DNA of 64,000 nucleotides. It comes from Candidatus Melainabacteria bacterium (GTDB lineage: Bacteria > Cyanobacteriota > Vampirovibrionia > Obscuribacterales > Obscuribacteraceae). This document shows positions 1-8,053 of this stretch, piece after piece. The DNA lies in the NCBI GenBank assembly GCA_016716405.1, contig JADJWK010000001.1, forward strand, positions 2,418,001-2,482,000, in the 5' to 3' direction. A program made the position numbers and the translations under genes. The notes beneath the pieces were generated by a model. That model had not been told where the DNA came from. It ran no database searches and saw nothing but the letters and a program-made list of their open reading frames with translations. Within the stretch, counting starts at the first letter, position 1; each line of letters starts with the position of its first letter.

Positions 1-1
1 C

Positions 2-2545
2 TTCTACCGGCGGCAGGGCGACGGTGACGAGCTGATTCTTTTCCTCCACGCCGTGGGCGGCGATCACAGCTCATTTTCTCCACAAATGGATCGATTCTCC
101 GGTCGCTATTGTTGCGTTTCTTTCGACATGCGCGGCCATGGCCGGTCGACCCTGCCACAGGGCGCGGCTCCGGAAGTTTCCTGCACGGTCGACAATTTCG
201 CCGCCGATGCCATCGAGTTGATCGATCGTCTCCAGTTCAAGAGAGCGCACCTGGTTGGGCTTTCTATGGGAGGGGTGGTGGCTCTTGCTTGCTTTGCGAA
301 AAGACCGGATCTGATTCAGTCCCTGACTATAGCCAACACCTGGGCGCATGTGGATGATGCCGCCTCTCGAATCGCCTTCATCGAAGAGCAACTGAAAAGC
401 AAGACAATGTCCGAATCGGCCGCCGAGCTCATTCCCGGTCTTTTCGCACCGGGTTTTTCGGATCCGGTTGTGGAGGCTGCGGTGAAAGTCGAGGGCAGCA
501 AGGACAAAGATGTCTTTCTCGCCTCCTGGCGGTCGATGTTTTCGGTGGATCTGCGAGACTTCCTGCCCCTCATCGATGTGCCTCTCACTCTCATCGGCGG
601 AAGCGAAGACAGGGTGACTCCCACCAGTCCGCTTCTCACCGAGATCTTCGCTAACACAAGCACCAGCAGGCTGGTGGAGATCGCCGGCGCCGGGCATTTC
701 TCCAATCTCGATCACGTTGTCGACTTCAATCGGTATCTGGCAATCAATCTCCGCCGCGGGCGGGGAAACGGGCTCACCCGTTCCTTTCCCGCGGTGAATG
801 CGGCCGTGCCGGTGGAAGGCGAGACCGTGGCCCACGCGCTTCTGGGACTTCTGGATAGAAGGGGGGTGGACTTCTTTTTCTCGAATTCAGGCACTGATTT
901 TACCCCGATTATCGACGCTTTCGCATTCAACAAGGACAGGGAAGGGTTCAGCCTGGCACCGGTGGTGGCGCCACATGAGAATACCGCCATCGCCATGGCG
1001 CACGGCTATTTTCTCCTTTCCGGTCGTCCCCAGGCCGTCATGGCCCATGTCAATGTCGGTACCGCCAATATGGGCCTCGGGATCATCAATGCCAGCCGCT
1101 CTAGAATCCCGGTTCTTGTTCTGGCCGGCAACACTCCCTGGTATGACGGTGACATAGAAGGGTGCAGGACCAATTTCGTGCAATGGGGCCAGGATACTTT
1201 CGACCAGGCTTCTTATTTCAGAGAATTCACCAAGTGGGACTATCAGCTCAAGGGACCCCACGATCTCGATGTCGTGGTGGACAGAGCCCTGGCTATCGCC
1301 CAGTCCGATCCCGGCGGACCGGTCTATCTGACTCTGCCCAAAGAGCCGCTTTCCATGCCATGGCCTTCCGGGTCGGTCACAAGCGCCGGCGCCCGCCAGA
1401 ATCCGGTGTTTTTGAGCGCCGCTGCACCGGAGGCGGTGGCACGCGCCGCCGAGGTTCTGGCTTCGGCGAGAAAGCCCCTGGTTGTCACGGCCGAGCTCGG
1501 TCGCTATCCCGGGGGACCCGAAGCTCTGGTGCTTCTGGCGCAGCGATATGCCATACCGGTAGTGGAGCACGGCAAGCGCAATTTCTTCAACTTCCCCACC
1601 GAGAATGAGATGCATCAGGGCTTCGAGCCGTCACCTCTTGTGGAGGATGCCGACGTGATCATTGCTGTCGAGACTCACGTGCCTTATATCCCGGCTCTGT
1701 CAGGGGTGAAGAAAGCGCCGACGATCATCCAGATTGGGGTCGACCCTCTCTGCTCGAACTTGCCCATGCGAGCATTTCCTGTCGACATCGGTCTTGCCGG
1801 CAACCCGGCTCTCAATCTGAAAGCCCTGACAAGGGCTCTGGCTTGTCTAGGGGCCAGCGAGCGTTACGGAAGCAGCACCTTTTATGGCGGGATCGCCGAG
1901 CGCTGCAAGGAGCTTGCCAGGATGCACAAGGACAGGTTCGAGAGCGCCCGGGAGAAGGCGGGACGTGAAGGCGGTTCCGGAGCCATCACCAAGAGTTTTC
2001 TTTCCTTCTGTATCGGCAGGGCTATCGACGATGATGTGGTGATCTTCAACGAATACAATCTCGATCCGCTTCTGGTCCCCAGGCGCTGTCCTGACAGCTG
2101 GTTCGAGAATTCTATCGCCAGCGGTCTGGGCTGGTCTCTGGGAGCGGCTCTGGGTGGCGCTCTTGCTTCGCCTGACGAGATTATGATGGTCACCCTGGGC
2201 GACGGCAGCTACCTTTTCAACACCCCTCTTTCGGCGCATTGCGTGGCTGCCTCTTACAATCTGCCGGTGGTCATCGTGGTTTTCAACGATTCTGCCTGGT
2301 CTACGATCAAGAAGTCCTACAAGGGCACGATGCCTGACGGCTGGGCTGTTCGCAAGGACCATATGCCCCTGTGCGACTTCGATATCGATGTCTCCTTCGA
2401 GAAGCTCGCCGAGGCCACCGGCGGTGTCGGTATCAAGGTGGATGACCCGGGCAATCTCGAAGAGAGCCTGAGAGCCGCTGTCGCCATAGCTCGCAATGAC
2501 AGAAAGCATGTTCTGGTTAATGTAGTGTGCCAGCGTGATGGCTAG
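2..2545 (+). CDS. Alpha/beta hydrolase fused to a thiamine-diphosphate enzyme (5'-partial)
   Basis: The reading frame is open from base 2, so the gene begins upstream; the GTG at 53 is internal, because the residues before it (LILFLHAVGG) are the normal oxyanion-hole strand of an alpha/beta hydrolase. The N-terminal ~240 residues are a hydrolase like 3-oxoadipate enol-lactonase: nucleophile elbow GLSMGG, acid in GGSEDRVTP and His in GAGHFS. After a short linker, about 560 residues form a complete ThDP enzyme of the acetolactate synthase/benzoylformate decarboxylase type: the activating Glu in PHENTAIAMAHG, the central domain, and the ThDP/Mg motif starting GDGSYLF and ending at FNDSAW. Both active sites look intact. 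Substrate unknown. Location beside kynB, aldehyde dehydrogenase and RidA genes suggests 2-oxo acid or lactone chemistry in aromatic catabolism (inference). Confidence 0.85.
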   Translation, partial: FYRRQGDGDELILFLHAVGGDHSSFSPQMDRFSGRYCCVSFDMRGHGRSTLPQGAAPEVSCTVDNFAADAIELIDRLQFKRAHLVGLSMGGVVALACFAKRPDLIQSLTIANTWAHVDDAASRIAFIEEQLKSKTMSESAAELIPGLFAPGFSDPVVEAAVKVEGSKDKDVFLASWRSMFSVDLRDFLPLIDVPLTLIGGSEDRVTPTSPLLTEIFANTSTSRLVEIAGAGHFSNLDHVVDFNRYLAINLRRGRGNGLTRSFPAVNAAVPVEGETVAHALLGLLDRRGVDFFFSNSGTDFTPIIDAFAFNKDREGFSLAPVVAPHENTAIAMAHGYFLLSGRPQAVMAHVNVGTANMGLGIINASRSRIPVLVLAGNTPWYDGDIEGCRTNFVQWGQDTFDQASYFREFTKWDYQLKGPHDLDVVVDRALAIAQSDPGGPVYLTLPKEPLSMPWPSGSVTSAGARQNPVFLSAAAPEAVARAAEVLASARKPLVVTAELGRYPGGPEALVLLAQRYAIPVVEHGKRNFFNFPTENEMHQGFEPSPLVEDADVIIAVETHVPYIPALSGVKKAPTIIQIGVDPLCSNLPMRAFPVDIGLAGNPALNLKALTRALACLGASERYGSSTFYGGIAERCKELARMHKDRFESAREKAGREGGSGAITKSFLSFCIGRAIDDDVVIFNEYNLDPLLVPRRCPDSWFENSIASGLGWSLGAALGGALASPDEIMMVTLGDGSYLFNTPLSAHCVAASYNLPVVIVVFNDSAWSTIKKSYKGTMPDGWAVRKDHMPLCDFDIDVSFEKLAEATGGVGIKVDDPGNLEESLRAAVAIARNDRKHVLVNVVCQRDG

Positions 2546-2633
2546 CTCTTTAAGGGTATGAAACTTCTGGAGCTGAAACCTTTTGAGACCTGTTGCGTCT
2601 AAGCTCCTGTGATCGGTCACCGGGGAGATTAGG

Positions 2634-3104
2634 ATGATTTTGAGAAACTCGCATATCGCCTGTCTTTTTGCTTTGACTGTGTTTCTTGCTGGATCACTGA
2701 GCCCCAGCCGGGCAGAGAATCATTCGGCAAAAGGTGATTCGAAGGCTGTATCGAAAAGCGATCCCATGGTGATGAGCGAGAGCAAGAGCGCGAAGGCGGT
2801 CGCCAAGGTCGATCCGAAAAATCTCACCCGTATGGATTTCAGGGTCGAGGGCAGCTCCTGCGCTTCCTGCCTGGGCCGGATCCGCAAACGAATCATGAAG
2901 GAGAAGGGTGTTGTGGAGTGCGCTATAGCGGTGAAAAAGCCCTTCGGCTGCGCGGTCATTTACGACTCTTCGAAAACCAGTAAGAACGAGATTCTCGAGA
3001 AGGGCAAAGGGGACGAGAAGGATGTGAAAATCCTCGACATCACAGAAGAGCACATCGACAAGATGCCCTTTATTCTGGTGCCCAAATTCAACCAGCTGCG
3101 CTAA
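2634..3104 (+). CDS. Secreted heavy-metal-associated (HMA) domain protein
   Basis: 156 residues. An N-terminal signal peptide (hydrophobic stretch about residues 8-24, then SPSRAEN) is followed by a Ser/Lys-rich linker (25-65) and one HMA-like fold from about residue 68. The metal-site region reads GSSCASCLGRIRKRI, i.e. the CxxC of copper chaperones and mercury-binding MerP proteins. The ATG has a GGGGAG ribosome site eight bases upstream. MerP-like export of a metal-binding domain is known in the family; here no transporter or metal regulator adjoins it, so metal and partner are unknown. It follows the hydrolase-ThDP gene by 88 bases and converges on the TadE-like pair. Confidence 0.7.
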   Translation: MILRNSHIACLFALTVFLAGSLSPSRAENHSAKGDSKAVSKSDPMVMSESKSAKAVAKVDPKNLTRMDFRVEGSSCASCLGRIRKRIMKEKGVVECAIAVKKPFGCAVIYDSSKTSKNEILEKGKGDEKDVKILDITEEHIDKMPFILVPKFNQLR

Positions 3105-3117
3105 AGCGCGCCTCTGT

Positions 3118-3522
3118 TCAGGTGGGCAATACCCCGACCACCGGCTCGGTGGCTGTGGCGGCGAAGTCCTGGGAAGAGACGCCGACAAAGGGGACCTGGA
3201 CAGGGAAGGTGAAAGTGACCTGGGTCTGAACCGTCACGGTGGAGCCTGTGTTGTAGTTGGTTATGGTCGCCGAGACGTTGCTGAGGACAGGTGAGTTGAA
3301 AGAAGCGACTATGCCTGCTACGGCTGCGGATGCCTGGGCGGCATCGGGGGCGGAAGCCGCTGCCCGGGCGCAATCTTTGGCCAGTGCGTCATTGGCGGTC
3401 TGGGCCATGACCATGGCTACCACGTCCACGAGAAACAAGACGATGGGCACGAGAATGAAGAGTCCGGTGACGGTCTCGACCAGGGCACCGCCCTTTTTCT
3501 TCCTGTTCCTGCGCAAGTACAT
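3118..3522 (-). CDS. TadE/TadG-like pilus assembly protein
   Basis: 134 residues from ATG at 3522, with an AGAGGA site upstream; a longer reading to 3588 exists but adds a basic segment before the usual start. The architecture is that of TadE-like proteins: short basic N-terminus, then GGALVETVTGLFILVPIVLFLVD, a prepilin-like hydrophobic segment with a Glu five positions into it, and a small extracytoplasmic domain rich in Thr and Val. TadE/TadF pseudopilins support Flp pili. No tadA-tadC genes are in the window; a secretin lies far away at 36758. It follows a second TadE-like gene 28 bases upstream, probably one transcript. Confidence 0.6.
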   Translation of the reverse strand: MYLRRNRKKKGGALVETVTGLFILVPIVLFLVDVVAMVMAQTANDALAKDCARAAASAPDAAQASAAVAGIVASFNSPVLSNVSATITNYNTGSTVTVQTQVTFTFPVQVPFVGVSSQDFAATATEPVVGVLPT

Positions 3523-3550
3523 CGCTGTATTCCTCTCCCTCTTGGCTTGG

Positions 3551-3985
3551 CTACTTGATCCCGGTCTCTTCGACGGGTCTCTCGCCATTGTAGGTGACTG
3601 GCAACGGCTGTAGCGGAATAAACGGAATCGAGACGAAAGGTTGTAACTGAACCACCGTGGTCACCCGTACTATGTCCATTTCGGGGTCGGCGTCGGTGTT
3701 GATGCGGGCAGCGTTATTGCTCACCACCGAGGCGCCGGTGAAAGCTGCCAGACCGCTGCTCATCCAGGCTGCTTCCTGGGAAGCAAGCGCTGCCGGCATG
3801 GCGGCTTCCTCCACAAGGGCTGCCGCCCGGGTGCACATGTGATTCAGGTACCAACCACAGCCGAACCCAAGTCCCATATAGATTATGACCATCATGGGAA
3901 AGAGGAATAGAACGAAAATGATCAGAAGGGCAGGTGCCAGCTCAGCAATCTGGTTTCCTTCCCTGTTCCGCCGAAATCTTCTCAT
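3551..3985 (-). CDS. TadE-like pseudopilin protein
   Basis: 144 residues from ATG at 3985, preceded by GAGGGGG about 8 bases upstream; an in-frame extension to 4135 has no support. Basic N-terminus, then NQIAELAPALLIIFVLFLFP, one membrane segment with an acidic residue at its start, as in TadE/TadG-type pseudopilins, and an extracytoplasmic region of about 100 residues without a recognisable domain. It resembles the next gene (3118-3522) in length and layout, so the pair is likely a co-transcribed duplicate used in the same appendage. Function by architecture only. Confidence 0.6.
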   Translation of the reverse strand: MRRFRRNREGNQIAELAPALLIIFVLFLFPMMVIIYMGLGFGCGWYLNHMCTRAAALVEEAAMPAALASQEAAWMSSGLAAFTGASVVSNNAARINTDADPEMDIVRVTTVVQLQPFVSIPFIPLQPLPVTYNGERPVEETGIK

Positions 3986-4128
3986 CGATAATGCCCCCTC
4001 GTTCGATGATCGAGCTATCCGGTCTTGCGAATTCTTATAATTCGCGGCTCCTGAAGTTAGCGAGCATCTCTTTATCTGGAATACTAAAATACACACTACA
4101 AACTGAATGTTCCCAAATGGTCGGGTTT

Positions 4129-4158
4129 TTGACACTCATGTCAAGGGGAGATTAATAT
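4129..4158 (+). promoter_or_regulatory. Putative sigma70 promoter with an inverted repeat over the -35
   Basis: TTGACA (4129-4134), an 18-base spacer and TAATAT (4153-4158) sit about 80 bases before the TPR gene at 4237. The -35 box is the left arm of a perfect inverted repeat, TTGACA-CTCA-TGTCAA (4129-4144), which could be an operator. The divergent TadE pair starts at 3985 on the other strand. Confidence 0.45.
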
Positions 4159-4236
4159 AAAACTTCTTTCATCTTCTTCCGCGTTGATGGGCTCTCCCCG
4201 CCTGCCGCTCCACAATAGAAGCTGAAATCAAGCAAA

Positions 4237-5475
4237 ATGGCGTTTATGAAAGCAAAAGACCTGTTTATTCCTCTCCTTTTGGCGGCGATCTCTCTGTCCC
4301 CGGCGCCGGTTCTTTCCCAGGTGTCCCAGGCAGCGCTTCTTGACCGGATCGAAGCCGAGCTCGCCGACAAGGACAGAAACGTCAGCGAGGGCAATTTCAA
4401 GGAGCTGGAGAGCTATCTGGAAGCCAATCCCCGGGACAGTCGAGCCCATCTGTACATGGGCATGATCCTCGAGCGTATGGGATTGAAAGAGCAGGCCCTG
4501 CCGCAGCTCCGCATGGCCGTCGAGTACGGGCCCGATAATCCTGACGCACTGGTGGAGCTATGCAAGAAGGAGATCGCCGAAGGCCGTCCGAACACAGCCA
4601 TCGGTCTTCTCAATGAGGGGATCCGCAAATTTCCCAACAATCCGAAGATTCTGTTTATGGTGGGTGAATTTCTCATCGAGCAGAAAGAGCCCGGGTTCGC
4701 CAAGGATGTCCTGGAGCGGGCCATGGCCATGGACAGAGACCATACCCTCATCGGTCTGCCCACGTCTCTTGCCCGGATAAACCTGGACCTCAATTTGATG
4801 CGGGCAGTGCTTCTAGCATCCATGGACCTGAAGAAGTTGCCCGGCTACGATCGTGCCCTGAGAGTGCGAGGAGTCGCATACAAGCGACTGGGCCGCCATC
4901 GTGATGCAGTCAACGATCTGAGCAAGGTCTTTGCCCGCGACCCCAATGTCCTGCCTCTGGACGACGCTCTCAGCGAGTCTTATTACTGGCTCGGGGAATA
5001 CAAGAATGCCCTGGATCCGGCTCTCTATATCGTCGCCCTCACGGCTGCGCCTGATATCGATAGTCCCATCGCCACCGGCCGGATCGCGCGGATCATGAAG
5101 AGACTGCCGCCCAAAGAGCTGGGAAGCATTCTCGATGACAGCGTCAAGATGATCAAGACCAGGCTCGAGACCCTGGATGTTTTCTATTATCAAGTCGGTA
5201 CAGCTCTGGACAAGATCAATAGACCCGATCTGGCCATGGAGTATTATCGCAAAGCCATTGCCGCCAATCCCGAGCTGGTGGGTCCTTACTACCGCCTGGG
5301 CGTGGACCTGGAGCTCTACAAGAAAGACCTCGACGGCGCCCTCGAGTACTACACACGCGCCCACAACCTGCGTCCCTGGGACAATGAGATCGGCCTGGCT
5401 CATATGCGCCTCAACGACCGTATCCATAATCGAGACAGTGACATCGCCTCCAAATGGAAGCATATGGGACGCTAG
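4237..5475 (+). CDS. Secreted TPR-repeat protein
   Basis: 412 residues. A signal peptide (hydrophobic residues about 8-25, cleavage near PVLSQ) is followed by tetratricopeptide repeats along most of the length: clear units include YLEANPRDSRAHLYMGMIL, a pair near residues 85-150, and two at the C-terminus (AMEYYRKAIAANPELVGPYY and ALEYYTRAHNLRPWDNEIG). TPR proteins act as scaffolds, so no reaction is implied. ATG at 4237 or the in-frame ATG at 4246 could start it; neither has a strong ribosome site. Its last 22 bases overlap the next gene in another frame, which points to translational coupling. Confidence 0.75.
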   Translation: MAFMKAKDLFIPLLLAAISLSPAPVLSQVSQAALLDRIEAELADKDRNVSEGNFKELESYLEANPRDSRAHLYMGMILERMGLKEQALPQLRMAVEYGPDNPDALVELCKKEIAEGRPNTAIGLLNEGIRKFPNNPKILFMVGEFLIEQKEPGFAKDVLERAMAMDRDHTLIGLPTSLARINLDLNLMRAVLLASMDLKKLPGYDRALRVRGVAYKRLGRHRDAVNDLSKVFARDPNVLPLDDALSESYYWLGEYKNALDPALYIVALTAAPDIDSPIATGRIARIMKRLPPKELGSILDDSVKMIKTRLETLDVFYYQVGTALDKINRPDLAMEYYRKAIAANPELVGPYYRLGVDLELYKKDLDGALEYYTRAHNLRPWDNEIGLAHMRLNDRIHNRDSDIASKWKHMGR

Positions 5476-6494
5476 ACTTGAGCTTCGTCTATGTCCCCTA
5501 TCACGAGCTGGGAGAGCAGCCCAACGTCATCGTCGACGGTCGGGGAAACAAGAATACCTTTCTGACCCTCTCGCACTGGCCTGGCAACGAGACACCCGAG
5601 AAATACAAGGACGACCTCTCGGCCCAGATCGTCTTTCGCTATCTCGAATCCGGCGACGCTCCCCTTGATCAGACCCCGGTTGCCGTATCCAACAACCATT
5701 TCGACGAGGACGGTCTGGTCAGCGTTTTCGCTATGGTCAATCCGGAATATGCTCTGGCGAACAGGGAATTCTTGATCGATGTCGCCCGGGCCGGGGATTT
5801 CTCCAGGTTCGAGGACCGCGAGGCTGCCAGGGTAAGCTGGATCATCTCCGCCTGGACGGATCCGGAGCGCTCTCCTTTGAGTGGCGAAGTCTTCGGTGGC
5901 ACTTATGAGGAGCTCAATCAGGTCCTCTACGAGGAGACCATCAAGAGGCTTCCGAATTTTGTCGAGAAGGGACAGAATCTCTATCACCTCTGGCAGGATG
6001 ACGATCGTTTCCTGACTGCCACCGAAGATGCCATCGCCAGCGGTCTCATTCACATCGAGGAGGACCCGGACCTCGACCTTGCTGTCGTGCATGTCGTCGA
6101 TAAGGGAGTCATCGATCCCGAACTGGTCCCCCGCCATGGAAAGAGTCTCGTATCGCGACTTTGTCAGCCCATGGCGATTCACAATGCCTTTGAGAGATTT
6201 CGTGTCCTGGTCATGCACAAGCGCCGCTACGAGCTCTATTACCGATATGAGACATGGGTCGACTATGTCTCTTCTCCTCTCAAGCCCCGGGTCGATCTCA
6301 GCAAACTGGCAGCCGGACTCAATGAGCGAGAGTCGCGTTTGCGCTGGCGTTTCAATGGAGTCGGCGAGATAATAGGCCGGCTCTCCTTCGAAGGCGCCAC
6401 CGGCGATGATGCCGGAAGCGATCTCAGTCCGGCAGAGTTTCTCCAGGCTGTGCAAGAGGAGCTCATGGAGGCGCCGGTTACCCCGGGAGAGTGA
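5454..6494 (+). CDS. Uncharacterised protein with a DHH-like HFDEDG motif
   Basis: 346 residues if read from ATG 5454; a TTG at 5478 giving (M)SFVYVPYHELG is an equally good start. The sequence is cytoplasmic, acidic and without repeats or membrane segments. It contains VPYHELGEQPNVIVDGRG, LSHWPGNETP and NHFDEDGLVSVFAMVNP; the last resembles the DxDG motif of DHH-family phosphoesterases (NrnA, RecJ). I recall an uncharacterised DUF family with the same N-terminal motifs (possibly DUF6687) but cannot confirm it. A metal-dependent phosphoesterase is possible. It overlaps the TPR gene by 22 bases, so the two are probably made together. Confidence 0.7.
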   Translation: MEAYGTLDLSFVYVPYHELGEQPNVIVDGRGNKNTFLTLSHWPGNETPEKYKDDLSAQIVFRYLESGDAPLDQTPVAVSNNHFDEDGLVSVFAMVNPEYALANREFLIDVARAGDFSRFEDREAARVSWIISAWTDPERSPLSGEVFGGTYEELNQVLYEETIKRLPNFVEKGQNLYHLWQDDDRFLTATEDAIASGLIHIEEDPDLDLAVVHVVDKGVIDPELVPRHGKSLVSRLCQPMAIHNAFERFRVLVMHKRRYELYYRYETWVDYVSSPLKPRVDLSKLAAGLNERESRLRWRFNGVGEIIGRLSFEGATGDDAGSDLSPAEFLQAVQEELMEAPVTPGE

Positions 6495-6604
6495 TCGCCA
6501 CGATCAACCGATTTGTATATGGAAATATAGTCCAGCAGGGAAGATCGGTGGGACCGGCCGGGATAGTATCGAGTCAGGAAACCGGATGACTGGGGGATCT
6601 GGCT

Positions 6605-6784
6605 ATGTTCGAGAAACTGAGAAACTACTGTATCGTAGGGTTGGAAAAGATCTTCGAAGACGAGGACTCGGAAGAGCGTCATAACAGGATTGAATCGGCC
6701 CGGGTCACGTCGTCGCGCCTCAATGCTCTGAGAAGAACGATCCAGAAGATGGAGGCTTATAGCGTGCCGGACTCAGAAGACTGA
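6605..6784 (+). CDS. Small hypothetical protein, 59 residues
   Basis: ATG at 6605, with GGGG about 8 bases before it, opens a 59-residue frame ending at TGA 6782-6784: it begins MFEKLRNYCIVGLEKIFEDE and ends VPDSED. The predicted product is a charged, mostly helical peptide with acidic clusters; no family is recognised. It lies 110 bases after the preceding plus-strand gene and stops five bases before the convergent coiled-coil gene. Base composition and codon choice look coding, but the short length keeps confidence moderate. Confidence 0.45.
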   Translation: MFEKLRNYCIVGLEKIFEDEDSEERHNRIESARVTSSRLNALRRTIQKMEAYSVPDSED

Positions 6785-6788
6785 GGAC

Positions 6789-7226
6789 TCAGCGGCGCTG
6801 GCGCTCTTCTTCCTGCCGTCGCCGGATCTCTTCCTGTCTGCGCAGTTCTTCCTGCCTCGATTCTTCCTGTCTTCTTCTTGACTCTTCCTGATTTCTTTTG
6901 AGCTCTTCCTTGCTGCGGGCCTCTTCTTGCCGCTTCTCATCGGCTTTGCGTCGGGATTCTTCTTGCTTGCGCGCTTCTTCCACCCGGCGTCTCTCCTCGG
7001 CCTGGCGCTTTTCGTATTCGGCACTACGAATTTTCTCGGCTTCGCGAGCCTGACCCTCATGGCTCTGTCTCTTCTTGAGCAAGCTCTCATGCTCGTTGAG
7101 AGCTTCCTTTCTCTGCCGGGCGAATTCTTCCTGCTCGCGCCAGTATTCGGCGTCGGTGCCTTTCGATTGCAGGCGCCGGCTGCGAGCCTCTTCTTCCTTT
7201 TTTCTCCACTCGTCTTGATCGGGCAT
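6789..7226 (-). CDS. Glu/Arg/Lys-rich coiled-coil protein
   Basis: 145 residues, almost entirely charged: EEERQRR-type heptads run from about residue 10 to the end, predicting one long soluble alpha-helix or coiled coil. No signal peptide and no catalytic motif. It starts two bases after the SDR stop, so it is the last gene of the minus-strand run that begins at 14400. Low-complexity coding sequence like this can be spurious, but the tight spacing and intact frame argue that it is translated. Confidence 0.55.
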   Translation of the reverse strand: MPDQDEWRKKEEEARSRRLQSKGTDAEYWREQEEFARQRKEALNEHESLLKKRQSHEGQAREAEKIRSAEYEKRQAEERRRVEEARKQEESRRKADEKRQEEARSKEELKRNQEESRRRQEESRQEELRRQEEIRRRQEEERQRR

Positions 7227-7228
7227 AA

Positions 7229-8053
7229 CTAAATGAAAAAGTCACGAAGGAGCTCGGCCTTCGGGTCTATAGCGTAGGGGGCGAGATCGCTGATGCCATG
7301 CTCGGCAAGAACCGCGGTATCGATGAAGAAATTGCCGGTGGTCGACCGTGCGTCTGATGTGAGAATCAGGTGTGCGGCGTCGGCTACGATTTCGGGCGTG
7401 CGGCATCGTCTGATCATCTCATCACCACCCAGGATGTTCTTAACTGCTGCTGTCGCTATGCCGGTCTCCGGCCAGAGGGAATTTACGGCGATCCCCCTTT
7501 CTTTGAGCTCCAGGGACATACCCAGGGTGCACATGCTCATCGAATACTTGGAGATCGTGTAAGCCAGGTGGGGGGCGAACCAGACAGGGTCCATATTGAG
7601 TGGGGGTGAGAGGTTCAGTATATGAGGGTTTGTCCCTCGCTCGAGGTGAGGAACGGCGTATTTCGAGCACATGAAAGTGCCTCGGCCGTTCACCCGGGAC
7701 ATCAAATCCCAGCGTTTCATCTCGGTCTTGTCGGTGGGTGTCAGGCTGATGGCACTGGCATTGTTCACAAGGATGTCGATGCCGCCGAATTCGGACACGG
7801 CTTTCTCGATAGCTCTCTTTACCTGATCTTCCTCCTGCACGTCGCACCGTATTGGAAGCGCCCTGCCTCCTGCTTTCTCGATCTCCGCAGACGCTGTGGC
7901 CAGAGTGCCGGGCAGTTTCGGATGAGGCTCTTCGGTCTTGCCGATGATCGCCACCGAGGCACCATCTCTGGCAGCGCGCAGGGCGATGGCCAGACCGATG
8001 CCGCGGGTGGCGCCTGTGATGAAGAGGGTTTTGCCCTCGAGGCTTGTGCTCAT
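7229..8053 (-). CDS. Short-chain dehydrogenase/reductase (HSDL2-like)
   Basis: 274 residues, full length for a classical SDR. Rossmann cofactor motif TGATRGIG (residues 13-20), NNAS (about 94-97), a Ser in the LNLSPPL loop and the catalytic pair in AYTISK. The PPLNMDPVWF and AYTISKYSMSMCTLGM segments resemble the SDR domain of hydroxysteroid-dehydrogenase-like protein 2, a peroxisomal family of unsettled substrate. The start codon overlaps the stop of the M20 dipeptidase gene (8050-8053, ATGA), so the two are translationally coupled. Confidence 0.85.
   Translation of the reverse strand: MSTSLEGKTLFITGATRGIGLAIALRAARDGASVAIIGKTEEPHPKLPGTLATASAEIEKAGGRALPIRCDVQEEDQVKRAIEKAVSEFGGIDILVNNASAISLTPTDKTEMKRWDLMSRVNGRGTFMCSKYAVPHLERGTNPHILNLSPPLNMDPVWFAPHLAYTISKYSMSMCTLGMSLELKERGIAVNSLWPETGIATAAVKNILGGDEMIRRCRTPEIVADAAHLILTSDARSTTGNFFIDTAVLAEHGISDLAPYAIDPKAELLRDFFI

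Noticed and set aside
4237..6494. A frameshift joining the TPR protein and the DHH-like protein into one gene
   Set aside because: Both have natural starts and ends, and their folds are unrelated; the 22-base overlap is typical coupling.
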